A DNA stretch of 64,000 bases from Cylindrotheca closterium (lineage: Eukaryota; Bacillariophyta; Bacillariophyceae; Bacillariales; Bacillariaceae), in the NCBI GenBank assembly GCA_933822405.4, contig CAKOGP040000668.1:395445-459444 (forward strand), in the 5' to 3' direction. Position numbers and translations under genes: made by a program. The notes beneath the pieces are model-generated. The model had not been told where the DNA came from. It ran no database searches and was given only the letters and a program-made list of their open reading frames with translations. Below are positions 55,040 to 64,000 of this stretch, piece after piece. Position 1 is the stretch's first letter. Every line of letters starts with the position of its first letter.

Positions 55040-55206
55040 ATGCGTTTCAACAAATAGACAATGTAATATATAGACTGTGAACAGCTAGCAAATTACCGTT
55101 AAAATCGTACTTTACATTGTTTCTTTTAGTGATACTATTCTTGCTCCGAGGTGTGTGCTGCGAATCATCATTCAATCGTTCACCAATCACGAACATTTTG
55201 GAATGA

Positions 55207-56403
55207 TTATACTATTTCTCTTTCAGTGTCTAGGCTCAAGTCGCTGCCAATTACTTCGTCGGCTGACATTTGCGGAGGTTGCGGGACACCTGCTCTCATG
55301 CTGAGGACGGACAGCCCAACAAGCACAACAGAGACGACAGTACAAATTGCTGCAATGGCAATGTACTCGTGGTTGGAGTTGCTTTGTCGCTTACCAGGGT
55401 TGACATAAGTTTGCTTTTGGGCATCATTGTTGATAGGAGGAAAAGTTGGCTTGACATTACCAAGGAATTGACCATCTCCAATTTCTGTGGGAGTTTCTGT
55501 GGGTTGGTTGATATTTCCATCAGTGGAGATTGGGTTGGAGTTGGAAGGGTCGTCATTTAAAATTCCACCCAAATTGTTGCTAATGGGATTTTGTGTGTGG
55601 TGTTCTAGGTGCTCTTGGTGCTCATATCCCAAACTGGGAGCCGTATAGACGACAACCAGCTTAGGGATCAAGCTGGGGTTGTTTTCAATACCATGATACA
55701 CATTGTAGCCGACGGGATCATCTGCCAGTTCATCAGCCTTGATCATCATTCCGTGATTATTACTGGGGTTTCGGATCCATTCGTTAACAACCGCATGCAT
55801 TCGTTTTGTGGATCCAAAGTATGCATACTTAATACCGTCAGCGCTGGAGACGATGGTTTCCCGTGACAGGGTATCTCCAGCAAAGTCGCCACCCGGTGTA
55901 TCCCACTCTTCAGAAGGGAAAGAAGCATAATTCCAAGTTGCATCTCCATGTTGGGCATCACCCCCATTTGTACCATCTAGAGCGGTGATCCCATTTGTGG
56001 TCCAATCCTTTGTGACTTCGTGAAGTGTCATCCCGTTTGTCGAGGGAGGCGACACCGATGCATGGGGATCCACAGCCAAACGAACTTCTGCACACGCAAC
56101 TTGCACATCACTAGGCCAGTTAACCGAAGATAAGTCGAAACTCAGAAGAGCACGTCGTACACCATCTGGAGTTCTACCAGCGACGAACTTTTCCATGGAT
56201 GCTGTGCTGGAACTGAAGCCTGCAAACAGAGTGGCATCTTGGCTCAGGGAAATCTCCCCGACCAACATTTTGTCGTCCTTCATATTGCATAGACGGAAAC
56301 CATGCTGGTGCTCTGTGTTGCCTGGAGTGTGCCCATCGGGTACAGTTTGGGCATTTGTGAAGGCTGGAGATAGTAATAGCGGAAGAAGGAGGTGTCTTGT
56401 CAT
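55207..56403 (-). CDS. DNRLRE-domain type I membrane protein (tandem copy 1)
   Basis: 398 residues, one exon. Signal peptide at 1-19 (MTRHLLLPLLLSPAFTNAQ). Residues about 45-260 form a beta-rich module of the DNRLRE type: DATLFAGFSSSTASMEKF, RRALLSFDLSSVNWP, CAEVRLAV, LHEVTKDWTTNG, then KRMHAVVNEWIRNPSNNHGMMIKADE. In bacteria and archaea such modules bind polysaccharide. A Pro/Asn/Thr-rich stalk follows, then one membrane helix (about 352-372, AIAAICTVVSVVLVGLSVL) and a short acidic tail. It probably displays a carbohydrate-binding domain on the cell surface. Tandem paralogue of 56980-58161; convergent with the vWD-like gene 167 bases away. Confidence 0.8.
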   Translation of the reverse strand: MTRHLLLPLLLSPAFTNAQTVPDGHTPGNTEHQHGFRLCNMKDDKMLVGEISLSQDATLFAGFSSSTASMEKFVAGRTPDGVRRALLSFDLSSVNWPSDVQVACAEVRLAVDPHASVSPPSTNGMTLHEVTKDWTTNGITALDGTNGGDAQHGDATWNYASFPSEEWDTPGGDFAGDTLSRETIVSSADGIKYAYFGSTKRMHAVVNEWIRNPSNNHGMMIKADELADDPVGYNVYHGIENNPSLIPKLVVVYTAPSLGYEHQEHLEHHTQNPISNNLGGILNDDPSNSNPISTDGNINQPTETPTEIGDGQFLGNVKPTFPPINNDAQKQTYVNPGKRQSNSNHEYIAIAAICTVVSVVLVGLSVLSMRAGVPQPPQMSADEVIGSDLSLDTEREIV

Positions 56404-56979
56404 TTTCTTTGATTTTATGAGTTTGGCGATTGTGATGACGCGCGATGGTATTTGAGAACTATTTTGTGACAACGGTTTTGCGAGCGTGTGGGACTCCAAA
56501 GAGTCAAATATTTGAACCATATCAACGTCTTATTGATCTAAATCTGCCGATGCATGGTGCCGGTCCCTACCGTACAGTACCTATTACCGGTACCGTAATA
56601 TGTCTATCATATCCAAGCCAAGCCAATTCAATCTGTGTTATCTAACGTACGTGTACTGTACACCTATCAATACAATACCAGCCAGACAGGTACCCATAGT
56701 AGTTGTTGTAAACCCGCCTTCGCTATGTGGGGTAAGCAGTGTGATTTGAATACATCACAGTCGGTATTCATAATTATTTCTGTCGTATACTGTCTTTGGA
56801 ACAACTGATCTATCTGCCAGCCAGTCCAGATTGTTTCTATTTTTTTCGTAATCGAATCTGAGGGAGTCCCTTCATTGGTCCAACGCAAAGCCATCCACTG
56901 CCTTTGGTTCGGTTACCAAAACAATTGCTCCTCAATTCCGTAGCTATTCACATTATCAAATGTTGCACGTACATTCAGT
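56404..56979. other. Spacer between tandem DNRLRE genes
   Basis: Promoter of copy 1 and 3' flank of copy 2. Contains a cluster of GTAC palindromic words at 56565-56660. No gene seen. Confidence 0.45.
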
Positions 56980-58161
56980 CTACACCAATTCTGTTGGAGC
57001 GCCTGATTGCGGTGCTATAACATTGCCTCCCTGCTCTCCCAGCTCCTCCGTGGTTTCTGCACGATGCGGAATCATGCCAAATAAGGAAGCCACGACTGCA
57101 GCAAGCGCAATGCCCGTAACACTGAGGGCGACTGCGGTATACTCGGTGTTGGATTTACTTTCCCGCGTAAATCCAAAGGCATTATCTTCGGAATCGCTGT
57201 CACTATCACTACTGATACTGCCCCCATTGTCAGGACCAATGGTTGGGCTATCGCCGTTTGTAGAACCACCAGCACCACCAAGACCTGCAGTTGGACTGTC
57301 CGTGGGGATGCCGACCAGCATATCATCAAATATAGTGGGGCTACCCGTTGGACTTCCAGGACCTTGAGCTACCTTGTGTGGATATCCCAGGCTAGGAGCC
57401 GTGTAAATCACAATCAACCTGGGGGCTAGACCTGTAGTAACTTCAGCCCCATGATAAACATTGTATGCAATGGGATCATCCAGCTGTTCGTCACTTTTGA
57501 CCAAAAGTCCATGATTGCTGCTGCTATCGCCAATCCATTGATTCACCAAGGCGTGCATTCGTTTCGTATTTCCAAACCATTCGTGCTCGGCGCCATCCGC
57601 TGCCGTTGTCTTTTGCTGTCGTGACAATGGATCTCCTGCAAAATCACCACCCATATTTGCCCATCGTGTCGTTGGATAGGTCGTGAATTCCCATGTAACA
57701 TCTCCATTCACGGCTGGACTCCCATTCAGACCTTCAAATTGTGAATCTGCATTGCCGGACCAGTCTTGCGTGACTTCGTGAAGCGTAATTTCTGGTGGAG
57801 CCGCATCGGAGGAGGACAAGTTCACATCCAAGGACAATCGAACTTCTGCACACAACACTTGAACGTCGGCCGGGAAACTCACACCTGCCAAATCAAACTT
57901 GAGAAGGGAGCGGCGGACCCCAGTGGATGTCAATCCAGCAATAAAATAATCCTTGGAGGCTGCACTGGAACCAAACCCTTCAAACAAAGTGGCAACGTGG
58001 CTGACTGATAGCTCACCCACAAGTGTACTTGGATCGCTCAAATCGCACAAATTGCCTGCAGAAAGGTTTGGGTTACCTGCGATGTGCCCAACGGGTGGTG
58101 TTTGGGCAGAAGCCACTCCCACGCACAGCCACAGCAAGCCAAGACGATCTGCCATTGTCAT
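56980..58161 (-). CDS. DNRLRE-domain type I membrane protein (tandem copy 2)
   Basis: 393 residues, one exon. Signal peptide ends near VASAQ. It aligns with copy 1 along its length: ATLFEGFGSSAASKDYF, RRSLLKFDLAGVSFP, CAEVRLSLDVN, LHEVTQDWSGN, then KRMHALVNQWIGDSSSNHGLLVKSDE and VIYTAPSLGYPHK. The stalk is different, Gly/Ser/Asp-rich with GSPTGSP phrases, and is followed by a membrane helix (ALSVTGIALAAVVASLFG) and a short tail. The globular part is well conserved while the stalk has diverged, suggesting selection on the outer domain. Two ATGs open the signal peptide (58161 and 58155); the first is used. Confidence 0.8.
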   Translation of the reverse strand: MTMADRLGLLWLCVGVASAQTPPVGHIAGNPNLSAGNLCDLSDPSTLVGELSVSHVATLFEGFGSSAASKDYFIAGLTSTGVRRSLLKFDLAGVSFPADVQVLCAEVRLSLDVNLSSSDAAPPEITLHEVTQDWSGNADSQFEGLNGSPAVNGDVTWEFTTYPTTRWANMGGDFAGDPLSRQQKTTAADGAEHEWFGNTKRMHALVNQWIGDSSSNHGLLVKSDEQLDDPIAYNVYHGAEVTTGLAPRLIVIYTAPSLGYPHKVAQGPGSPTGSPTIFDDMLVGIPTDSPTAGLGGAGGSTNGDSPTIGPDNGGSISSDSDSDSEDNAFGFTRESKSNTEYTAVALSVTGIALAAVVASLFGMIPHRAETTEELGEQGGNVIAPQSGAPTELV

Positions 58162-59263
58162 TGTGTTTCTGCAACCCAATAGCAACTTTGCGGAGAAAGC
58201 GCGGGGAGTGAGTCGTGACTGCCAACGAAATGATCCCCGCCGATATTTAACGGATTTGCGCGCGTGTCAAACAGCAAGGATATGAGATGGCACCTCGTAT
58301 TTTGAATTTTGCTAGCTAGCACTAGTAGATATAATACCAATCGTCTTATTGAGTCGTACCGGTATGTCCATGCACATGTGACTGAGGTATCATACCGTAG
58401 ATCATGGTTCAAACAATGGTCGATGTTGTTTCATGATACCTGCTACCGTACCGGTATTATCCAGCGCCAGTAACACGTTTCTGTAGTATTCTTCTTCGCA
58501 GTGCTCAAGCTAATGTGAGAACGAATGTAGGATAATTGCAAACGCCACCCGCCCGACTGGAGGCAGCACAAACAACAGCTACCGGTATGAAACTGCTACC
58601 GATAATACCAGGTGCTGTAGATCAACATACATATAAATCTAAACACTACAGCAGCTAAAGAAAGTCCTGCCATCATGCAGCATCGTTTGCTGTCCTTGTG
58701 GCCAAGCGGCATTTGATCACGTGCCATCAAATCGTTCTGCTCTGCAGTGGGTTGGTGAATGTGTTAGCTTTCCGCGGAAGAACTTTCCTGCTTTTTGCGC
58801 CGTTACCGGGTACGGAGGAGGCTGCTATATTTCGAAATTAAGGGATCCACGCTTATGATTTGTTGAAGATAGATCAAATAGTGATTAGAGAACTTTCTAC
58901 GAATAACCTTTATCTAAACTAGTTAAATCTCACGAGCAAAACGGATACGTCCATATTACCATTCCTACATGAAATAAGTGTTGCTCGTGGTACGTTTCCG
59001 ATAAATGTTTAAGGGGCAGCATAGTTGTTGTAGACACTTATGAATGAGGTGATCTTAATCTACAAAAATAATTATTATTAATTTAATTCGAAAATGCGAG
59101 AAGGCTTAGCCGATCTTTTGTTATTCTTGCTCTTGCGAACGCAGCTCAAAAATAAATTTTCATCCTCAGGAAATAGCGTCGACCTTCGACTTGCAACAAA
59201 CTTCTAACTTCCGACATCCGATCAGTAGCCTCATTCTGTAGACAAAGGAGAAGTTATAACACA
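58162..59263. other. Divergent intergenic region of 1.1 kb
   Basis: Promoter space for the DNRLRE copy 2 (minus) and a DUF6824 gene (plus). Palindromic TACCGGTA-type words at 58357-58365, 58445-58456 and 58580-58587. The right part is AT-rich. No gene seen. Confidence 0.45.
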
Positions 59264-60304
59264 ATGGCTGCACTAGGTACCTTTGAAAATCCTCGTCCAT
59301 ACGATATTTTATGCGGAAGGAACCGCAATTCCTTCAACAACATTGGAAATCGCAGGTTTCGCATTACCATTAATATGAATGTAGAAAAGTACAATGCCTT
59401 GCGTTCTCGCCACGAGAGAAGCAAGTTCATTGCGTCTCTTGCTCATACAATGAGGTATGAAGTAGGCTTTCGTTTTCTCAAGAAGAAAAGCGGGAAGAAT
59501 TCAGAGACAATAGACCTCAGTGACGATGAGGTGCGCGCGAAGATCGGTCACGCTCTTCGGGATCTCTCCACCGTCTTACGTGAAAACGGTGAAGATGAAG
59601 GCAGCCCTGATTCCAGAGTTCCAAGGCCAGGACCCTACAAGAAACAAGACAAGAAGTTGCAGAGTGTTCGCTCCTCTGCATCTCTGGAGACAGTTCCTTC
59701 TGCGAACATTGTCAATGACGAGGATGCGAACACATCAGTCTCCCCGACCCCCATACCCGTCTCCTCGTTTTCTACAGACAAGACAGCCTCCATGTCCACC
59801 ATGGGACAACAAGAAGCTGCAGACTCCAAAAAGTCTGCGTTACCGGAGCAAGTTCGCTCTTTGAGTCCTCCAGTGGATCAAATGGCCCAGGTGTCTCCTT
59901 ATGATGAGGATGCTACTCCTTTGAAATCGAATCAACTCAAGAGTATCAGGAAGTTCTTTGGTGGAAATGACGAAGAGAACCTGAAGCTGTTCCCATTGGA
60001 GGTCGGAGAAGCTTGTGAAAGCCTTCTTGGCCCTCCTGCGGAGAGCATCTTGCCTCCGCTCGATGATGATGATGAATTGGATGAATTTTGGACACACTCC
60101 GAACTAGAAAATGAACGATCAGGTCAGGACCGCTCAGGTCGGAGCCAAAGGACGAACATGTCCATTGGAACCTTTGAGCTACAAAATGAACGATCCGGCC
60201 GGAGCCAAAGAACGAACATGTCCGTTGGTACCTTTGATATGAGTCTGAACTCGTCTTGCTGCCTATCAGAAGGCCTTGAAACACTTTCTTTGGTCAGCAC
60301 GTGA
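59264..60304 (+). CDS. Stand-alone DUF6824 protein with C-terminal repeats (1)
   Basis: 346 residues, one exon. Residues about 11-103 are DUF6824: PYDILCGRNRNSFNNIGN, then RRFRITINMNVEKY, RFLKK and LSDDEVRAKIGHALRDL. These align with DVLLGRG...NHPGN, RFLK and the AEKKVAQLFR end of the array proteins. The rest is Ser/Pro/Asp-rich and probably unstructured. Near the end a unit SGRSQRTNMSIGTFE (about 291-305) is repeated as SGRSQRTNMSVGTFD (about 312-325), visible in DNA at 60131-60240. No CRAL-TRIO part and no targeting signal. The family is common in diatoms and unassigned; Ser-rich tails suggest regulation, but this is inference. Confidence 0.8.
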   Translation: MAALGTFENPRPYDILCGRNRNSFNNIGNRRFRITINMNVEKYNALRSRHERSKFIASLAHTMRYEVGFRFLKKKSGKNSETIDLSDDEVRAKIGHALRDLSTVLRENGEDEGSPDSRVPRPGPYKKQDKKLQSVRSSASLETVPSANIVNDEDANTSVSPTPIPVSSFSTDKTASMSTMGQQEAADSKKSALPEQVRSLSPPVDQMAQVSPYDEDATPLKSNQLKSIRKFFGGNDEENLKLFPLEVGEACESLLGPPAESILPPLDDDDELDEFWTHSELENERSGQDRSGRSQRTNMSIGTFELQNERSGRSQRTNMSVGTFDMSLNSSCCLSEGLETLSLVST

Positions 60305-61534
60305 GATATCAACCCAAGAGTAAAAGGTCCAATCGGTCAGCTTTTGACTGATTGATTACCTGTGCCGATGAAGAGAGGAGCCACGATTGATGGGACTCTG
60401 GAGGTGCGGAGGCATCAATCAAACCAACCAGAGTGAAGTATCGAAACTTGCCAAACCATGTGGCTACACTCATATCGTTGGTACTATTAGATTGTATCAT
60501 GGCTCGGCTTCACGTTTTCATTTTCAAATATTGAATATTACACTCAGTAGGACTAATGTATCACAGACTTTTTTTGCAATACTATTCATTCTGTGCACAT
60601 ATTGTATCGGATTTGTGATGAACGCTACCTACATTGCGCTAGTTCTTTGTACATTCTATCTGGAGCTCCTACCATGTGGGTGCTGCTGGGGGGAGCAAAT
60701 GATATTGTCGCTTACAGCTGGTTCCTTTTGCATTACAGTATGGTTCAGATACTGCATAGCTGCCAGTTACCATGTGTACTAGAAAGGACTGGATCCGCGC
60801 ATCCCACCACTCACTCGAGTGGGACGGCCGGGAAAATCAATATTTACTCCCAAGAATTGTATGCTATTTCCCGGCCGTTCCAAGGAGTGAGTTAGTCGCA
60901 GATTCTCAAAAGCTCGTGTCGTGCGGAACCATACCGGTACATTCCGGTACTATACCTTACTGGTACACGTGTACAGGGTGGAGGCATTCAAAATCCGACA
61001 TTCGAATTTTGAGCCTTTGAGCATGTGAAAGGCAGATTAGTCGGTAGAGTCAAATTGACTTATCAGACTGAAACAGAAATCTGATCGAAATTGACGTCAG
61101 TAACGGACTGGTGACACTTTGCTGTCAAGATTCAAGATACTGGAAGACTACCAGGTACTGTAGCACTGTCTTTTTTCTGGGATTGGAAAATTTGACTCGA
61201 GTGTTATCCTCTGTTTCGCCTGACAGTGAAGGCAATTTGCGTTGAATTTGATGAGACAAAGCTCTCAACAGCAAATTGAAGAAATGCAGCCTGAAATTCT
61301 TGTGGCAGCATTATTTCTTGGTGGCTAGTCTTCATCCTTTTTTGAACTACTAAAAATCATTCTAAACAGGCAACTCGGATGCCACAGTGATATGAGCCGA
61401 GTTAATATGATTAATTGTACGTATGTGCATTTCATTGCATTTTAAAATAGGCGTGCGAAGCAAAATTGTAGTCATCAAAACTGCGTTCCATTGTTGAAAC
61501 TTCAAAACTGGAGTTGGTATGAAAACTGCTGCTT
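60305..61534. other. Gene-free stretch with foldback repeat
   Basis: No supported gene. A frame of 131 codons at 60387-60782 has no motif and is hydrophobic by composition. Contains the inverted repeat 60809-60892 and GTAC words at 60931-60975. Confidence 0.45.
60809..60892. repeat. Imperfect inverted repeat (foldback) of about 28-base arms
   Basis: Arms 60809-60836 and 60866-60892 pair over ACTCACTC and ACGGCCGGGAAA with a short mismatch between, enclosing a loop of about 29 bases. The GC-rich arms stand out from the AT-rich surroundings. It could be a small foldback element. Confidence 0.7.
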
Positions 61535-62188
61535 TCAGGCACAAACGGCCCATATCCCAAGCTGGTTTTGAGGCGGATTCATCTTCGGAATTTTTATGGT
61601 TGGCAGTTTTGGTAGAGCAGCTTCAGGACTGACAACGAGCTCTTGGCTCATGTCGGGTTCGGATGCGGCATCTTCGTTGTCAATGGTCTGGACATGGGTG
61701 GTATGTTGGACTGCCCGCAAGTGAGCCTCAGAGGCGGCTGCTTCACACTGAAAAGCGTAGCTGCTGTAAGTGGACGTGGTGAAAGTGGAAGAATCATCAG
61801 ACTCGCTTCCAGTGTCCACATCCATCGATTGTTGTTGAGAAAGAACAAAGGCTTGTGCGTGAAGTGCACGCTTGTTTCGTTGACGGCGTTCATCCTCAGT
61901 GTACAATCCAAGGACGAGCATTTGCTCAGTGCTAAATGCCTCAGGTTGACGGGCAATGGCGTATCTGAGCTTCTTGTCCTTCCTTCTGCGATCGTATAGT
62001 TCCTCGGCTGTGAACCAGGTGGCGTGAAACTCTTCCTTGGTGAGAGGAGTTTGAGTGCGACGTCGGACTCTTACTCGTTCACTGAATCGGACTTTCCTTT
62101 TTTGGGGTAGAACGGTGTGAGCGAGTGGTTTGGCAGTCGAGATGCCATGTCGGACAGTGGGTGTGGGAGGTACGCAAATGACAGTCAT
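61535..62188 (-). CDS. Small protein of unknown function with the VRF-WF motif
   Basis: 217 residues, one exon, starting at the ATG at 62188. Residues 32-73 carry KVRFSERVRVRRRTQTPLT, then KEEFHATWFTAEELYDRR, a segment that recurs in uncharacterised diatom proteins and matches the 43331 gene. A helix-rich stretch follows (FSTEQMLVLGLYTEDERRQRNKRA). The last third is Ser/Glu-rich. No signal peptide or membrane helix. Function unknown. It sits between two DUF6824 genes. Confidence 0.62.
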   Translation of the reverse strand: MTVICVPPTPTVRHGISTAKPLAHTVLPQKRKVRFSERVRVRRRTQTPLTKEEFHATWFTAEELYDRRRKDKKLRYAIARQPEAFSTEQMLVLGLYTEDERRQRNKRALHAQAFVLSQQQSMDVDTGSESDDSSTFTTSTYSSYAFQCEAAASEAHLRAVQHTTHVQTIDNEDAASEPDMSQELVVSPEAALPKLPTIKIPKMNPPQNQLGIWAVCA

Positions 62189-62889
62189 GGTTTATTCAAT
62201 TGAGGATGAAGTCAACAATTTGAGTGCACTGAAGTTTTTGAGAGATTTGGAATTTTTGTGCCCGAGTGAGATCTTGTCTTCCCCGGAAAATCGCAGAAAG
62301 TGCATGGGACTTCACGTAATTTTCAGTCATTTCGTTTCTAATTACTGACACTGTTTTCCCTTCATTTCTGAAAGTGTCTTTATTTCACCGCAATGTCTTT
62401 CAATTATCCGCCCGAAAAGAAGGAATCTAATAGCTTTCGTGTTGTTGGAATCAATCAAATGAGATTTGCGACAATAGGAAAGGCTATCCTTCTAGAAGAC
62501 TTTCTTTTCATTTCTATTACATATAGTGCATTGCGAAAATCAAGTGAAAATCAACTCGTACTGACTAATCGATCACTCAGGGAATTACTTGGAAAGTCTT
62601 CCGATTGCAATTTGTAAAATGTAGTAGTACTAATGTATGCTCTAGTAAATTACGCCTTGATCATGCCCCATCAATTCATAACGATTGAGATGGATCTCAT
62701 CTCTATCCCCCGTCTATCGTAGACGATCGCACTGGTGTCAGAAGGACCTCCTAGATAGGGAGCCAAGCTGTAACAACTGCAAAAACTGATCAAGCGCTGA
62801 TCACAATTGCCGTTGCAGTAAGCTTGTCTTCAGAAATTACAACTGGAAGCTGCTTTTGCCTTTTGCCGTTTGCAGTTAATATGATTCGA
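62189..62889. other. Intergenic region between two minus-strand genes
   Basis: Promoter of the 61535 gene and 3' flank of the right-hand DUF6824 gene. The plus frame 62393-62617 has an ATG and 74 codons but no motif. Nothing else recognised. Confidence 0.45.
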
Positions 62890-63999
62890 TCAAGCAAGAA
62901 TCGACACATCCATTGCTAGGTAACCGACTGCGTCGTCTGAAGTAATCATGTGATCGTCTGCCGATCCCGCAGACATGGTTTCATGTTTGCGGGAGGCGAA
63001 GGATGGGAAACCTTGCATTTTGCGGATTTTGTTGCAAATCTCTTCGCTGTTGTCATTATCTTCACCATGATCCATGTAGAATGGATTTTTGTTGAACGAG
63101 TCGGCATAATACTCTGGAAGCATATCCAAGGGAATTGGTTCCAACATATCGGTGTCATGGTCGTCATGCTCATCGAAGTTGAGAGGCATCAGATGATAGT
63201 CGTCACAGGCAACTTCCTTGTCCTTGTGAACAGAACTCTCAGAAGAAGAATCTTGTTCAATTGGAATTGGCTTGCCAATCGAAGTTTCTTGTTCTGTTGT
63301 AAAATTTGATTCGATAAAAAGAATCTTGGGGGACTGTGGTGCTACCTCGGATCCAGGAAGCAAGTCTTGTTGTGGAGAAAAGTAGATGTTCTTGGGAATT
63401 TCTTGTGAGGTCTCGGAGCTGTCGATGATCGCATCCTTTTGGAGATCGGGACACTGTGGAATGGGCATAAGCATGCCATTGCTGTCGGTGTGGAAATCGT
63501 TTGTGACTCTGCGCACTTGTGCATCAGGACTCACAACCTTGGCTTCTGACTTGATGGTTGGGGTGAACTTCTTGGTTTCTTCATAACTGGTCACAGACTT
63601 GGCAGCCGCCGCTTCAGCTGCGTTAGCTTGAGTGATAGACAGGTCACGAAGTGCGTGGCCGATCTTGGCTCGGATTTCGTCGTCTGATAGTTCGACCTTT
63701 CCGTTCTTCTTTGAGACGCGAAAAAAGCGGTAGCCAGCCTCTTCTCGGAGTGTGCGAGACAGTTCAACAATGAACTTTCCTCGTTCAGTTCGGTTGGCAA
63801 GCAAATCATACTTCTTCACGTTCATGCCAATTGTAATGCGGAAGCGACGGTTTCCGATGTTATTGAAACATGTTTTGCTTCTGCCACAAAGAATGTCATA
63901 TGGTCTGACGTCTTGTGTAAGATCATTGGCAGTGGCGTTGGCCTTTGCCTTTGAAGCAGTGGTAGCTGCCTTCTTGACTTCTTTCTTGTTGGGCTGCAT
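62890..63999 (-). CDS. Stand-alone DUF6824 protein (2)
   Basis: 369 residues; the ATG lies at the window edge (63999), so the start is complete unless an upstream exon exists. Residues about 31-125 are DUF6824: PYDILCGRSKTCFNNIGN, RRFRITIGMNVKKY, YRFFRV and LSDDEIRAKIGHALRDL, nearly the same as the gene at 59264. A Lys/Ala-rich start (KKEVKKAATTASKAKANATA) precedes it. The remaining 240 residues are acidic, with DYHLMPLNFDEHDDHDTDMLE, and no repeat of the SGRSQRTNMS type. The two genes are paralogues in opposite orientation, 2.6 kb apart. Function unknown. Confidence 0.8.
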   Translation of the reverse strand: MQPNKKEVKKAATTASKAKANATANDLTQDVRPYDILCGRSKTCFNNIGNRRFRITIGMNVKKYDLLANRTERGKFIVELSRTLREEAGYRFFRVSKKNGKVELSDDEIRAKIGHALRDLSITQANAAEAAAAKSVTSYEETKKFTPTIKSEAKVVSPDAQVRRVTNDFHTDSNGMLMPIPQCPDLQKDAIIDSSETSQEIPKNIYFSPQQDLLPGSEVAPQSPKILFIESNFTTEQETSIGKPIPIEQDSSSESSVHKDKEVACDDYHLMPLNFDEHDDHDTDMLEPIPLDMLPEYYADSFNKNPFYMDHGEDNDNSEEICNKIRKMQGFPSFASRKHETMSAGSADDHMITSDDAVGYLAMDVSILA

Positions 64000-64000
64000 T

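Overview
The window reads as nuclear DNA of a diatom, most likely a raphid pennate. The genes are eukaryotic, with short GT-AG introns and no operon-like gene packing. Several are of types characteristic of diatoms: a divergent HSF-type DNA-binding protein, DUF6824 proteins, CRAL-TRIO-DUF6824 fusions, a stramenopile-style GH81 glucanase with Cys-rich tails, and secreted proteins with Thr/Ser/Pro-rich stalks. The species cannot be named from the sequence. No tRNA, rRNA, CRISPR array or intact transposase was found.

Left part (1-5.5 kb): an HSF-like regulator, the molybdenum cofactor gene moaC (two exons, mitochondrial-type leader) and, convergent to it, a CoA-disulfide-reductase-like flavoprotein fused to a rhodanese domain.

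Region 5.5-19 kb is the most unusual part. It is a local family of genes with one architecture: an N-terminal helical segment, a CRAL-TRIO (Sec14-like) lipid-binding fold and a C-terminal DUF6824 domain. Four copies look intact (7665-9209, 10990-12528, 13153-14607 on minus; 17038-18588 on plus). Two are full-length or half-length pseudogenes and two are short fragments. The minus-strand copy at 10990 and the plus-strand copy at 17038 appear identical over about 1 kb including both introns, then abruptly differ. The copy at 13153 precisely lacks the second intron. A broken piece of the neighbouring secreted-protein gene (19966-21426) has also been copied into the array at 16055-16672.

Region 20-35.6 kb carries unrelated single genes: a secreted DUF6174 protein with a mucin-like stalk and a six-cysteine tail, a membrane-anchored PLC-X-like protein, a sulfotransferase-like protein, a BCS1-like AAA ATPase, a GT61-type glycosyltransferase, a PhyH-type dioxygenase and a MazG-type nucleotide pyrophosphohydrolase. 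Region 35.6-42.3 kb is gene-poor apart from a seven-helix receptor. Region 42.3-58.2 kb holds a GH81 laminarinase-type enzyme head-to-head with a tandem pair of amino-acid transporters, a von Willebrand D-like secreted protein and a tandem pair of DNRLRE-type surface proteins. The right end has two stand-alone DUF6824 genes flanking a small gene that shares a short motif with the gene at 43331.

Two biological themes stand out. One is cell surface and wall functions (GH81, GT61, sulfotransferase, DNRLRE, vWD, DUF6174). The other is DUF6824, found both fused to a lipid-binding fold in a fast-turning-over array and alone. Exon boundaries come from reading frame and GT-AG sites only; no transcript data were available.
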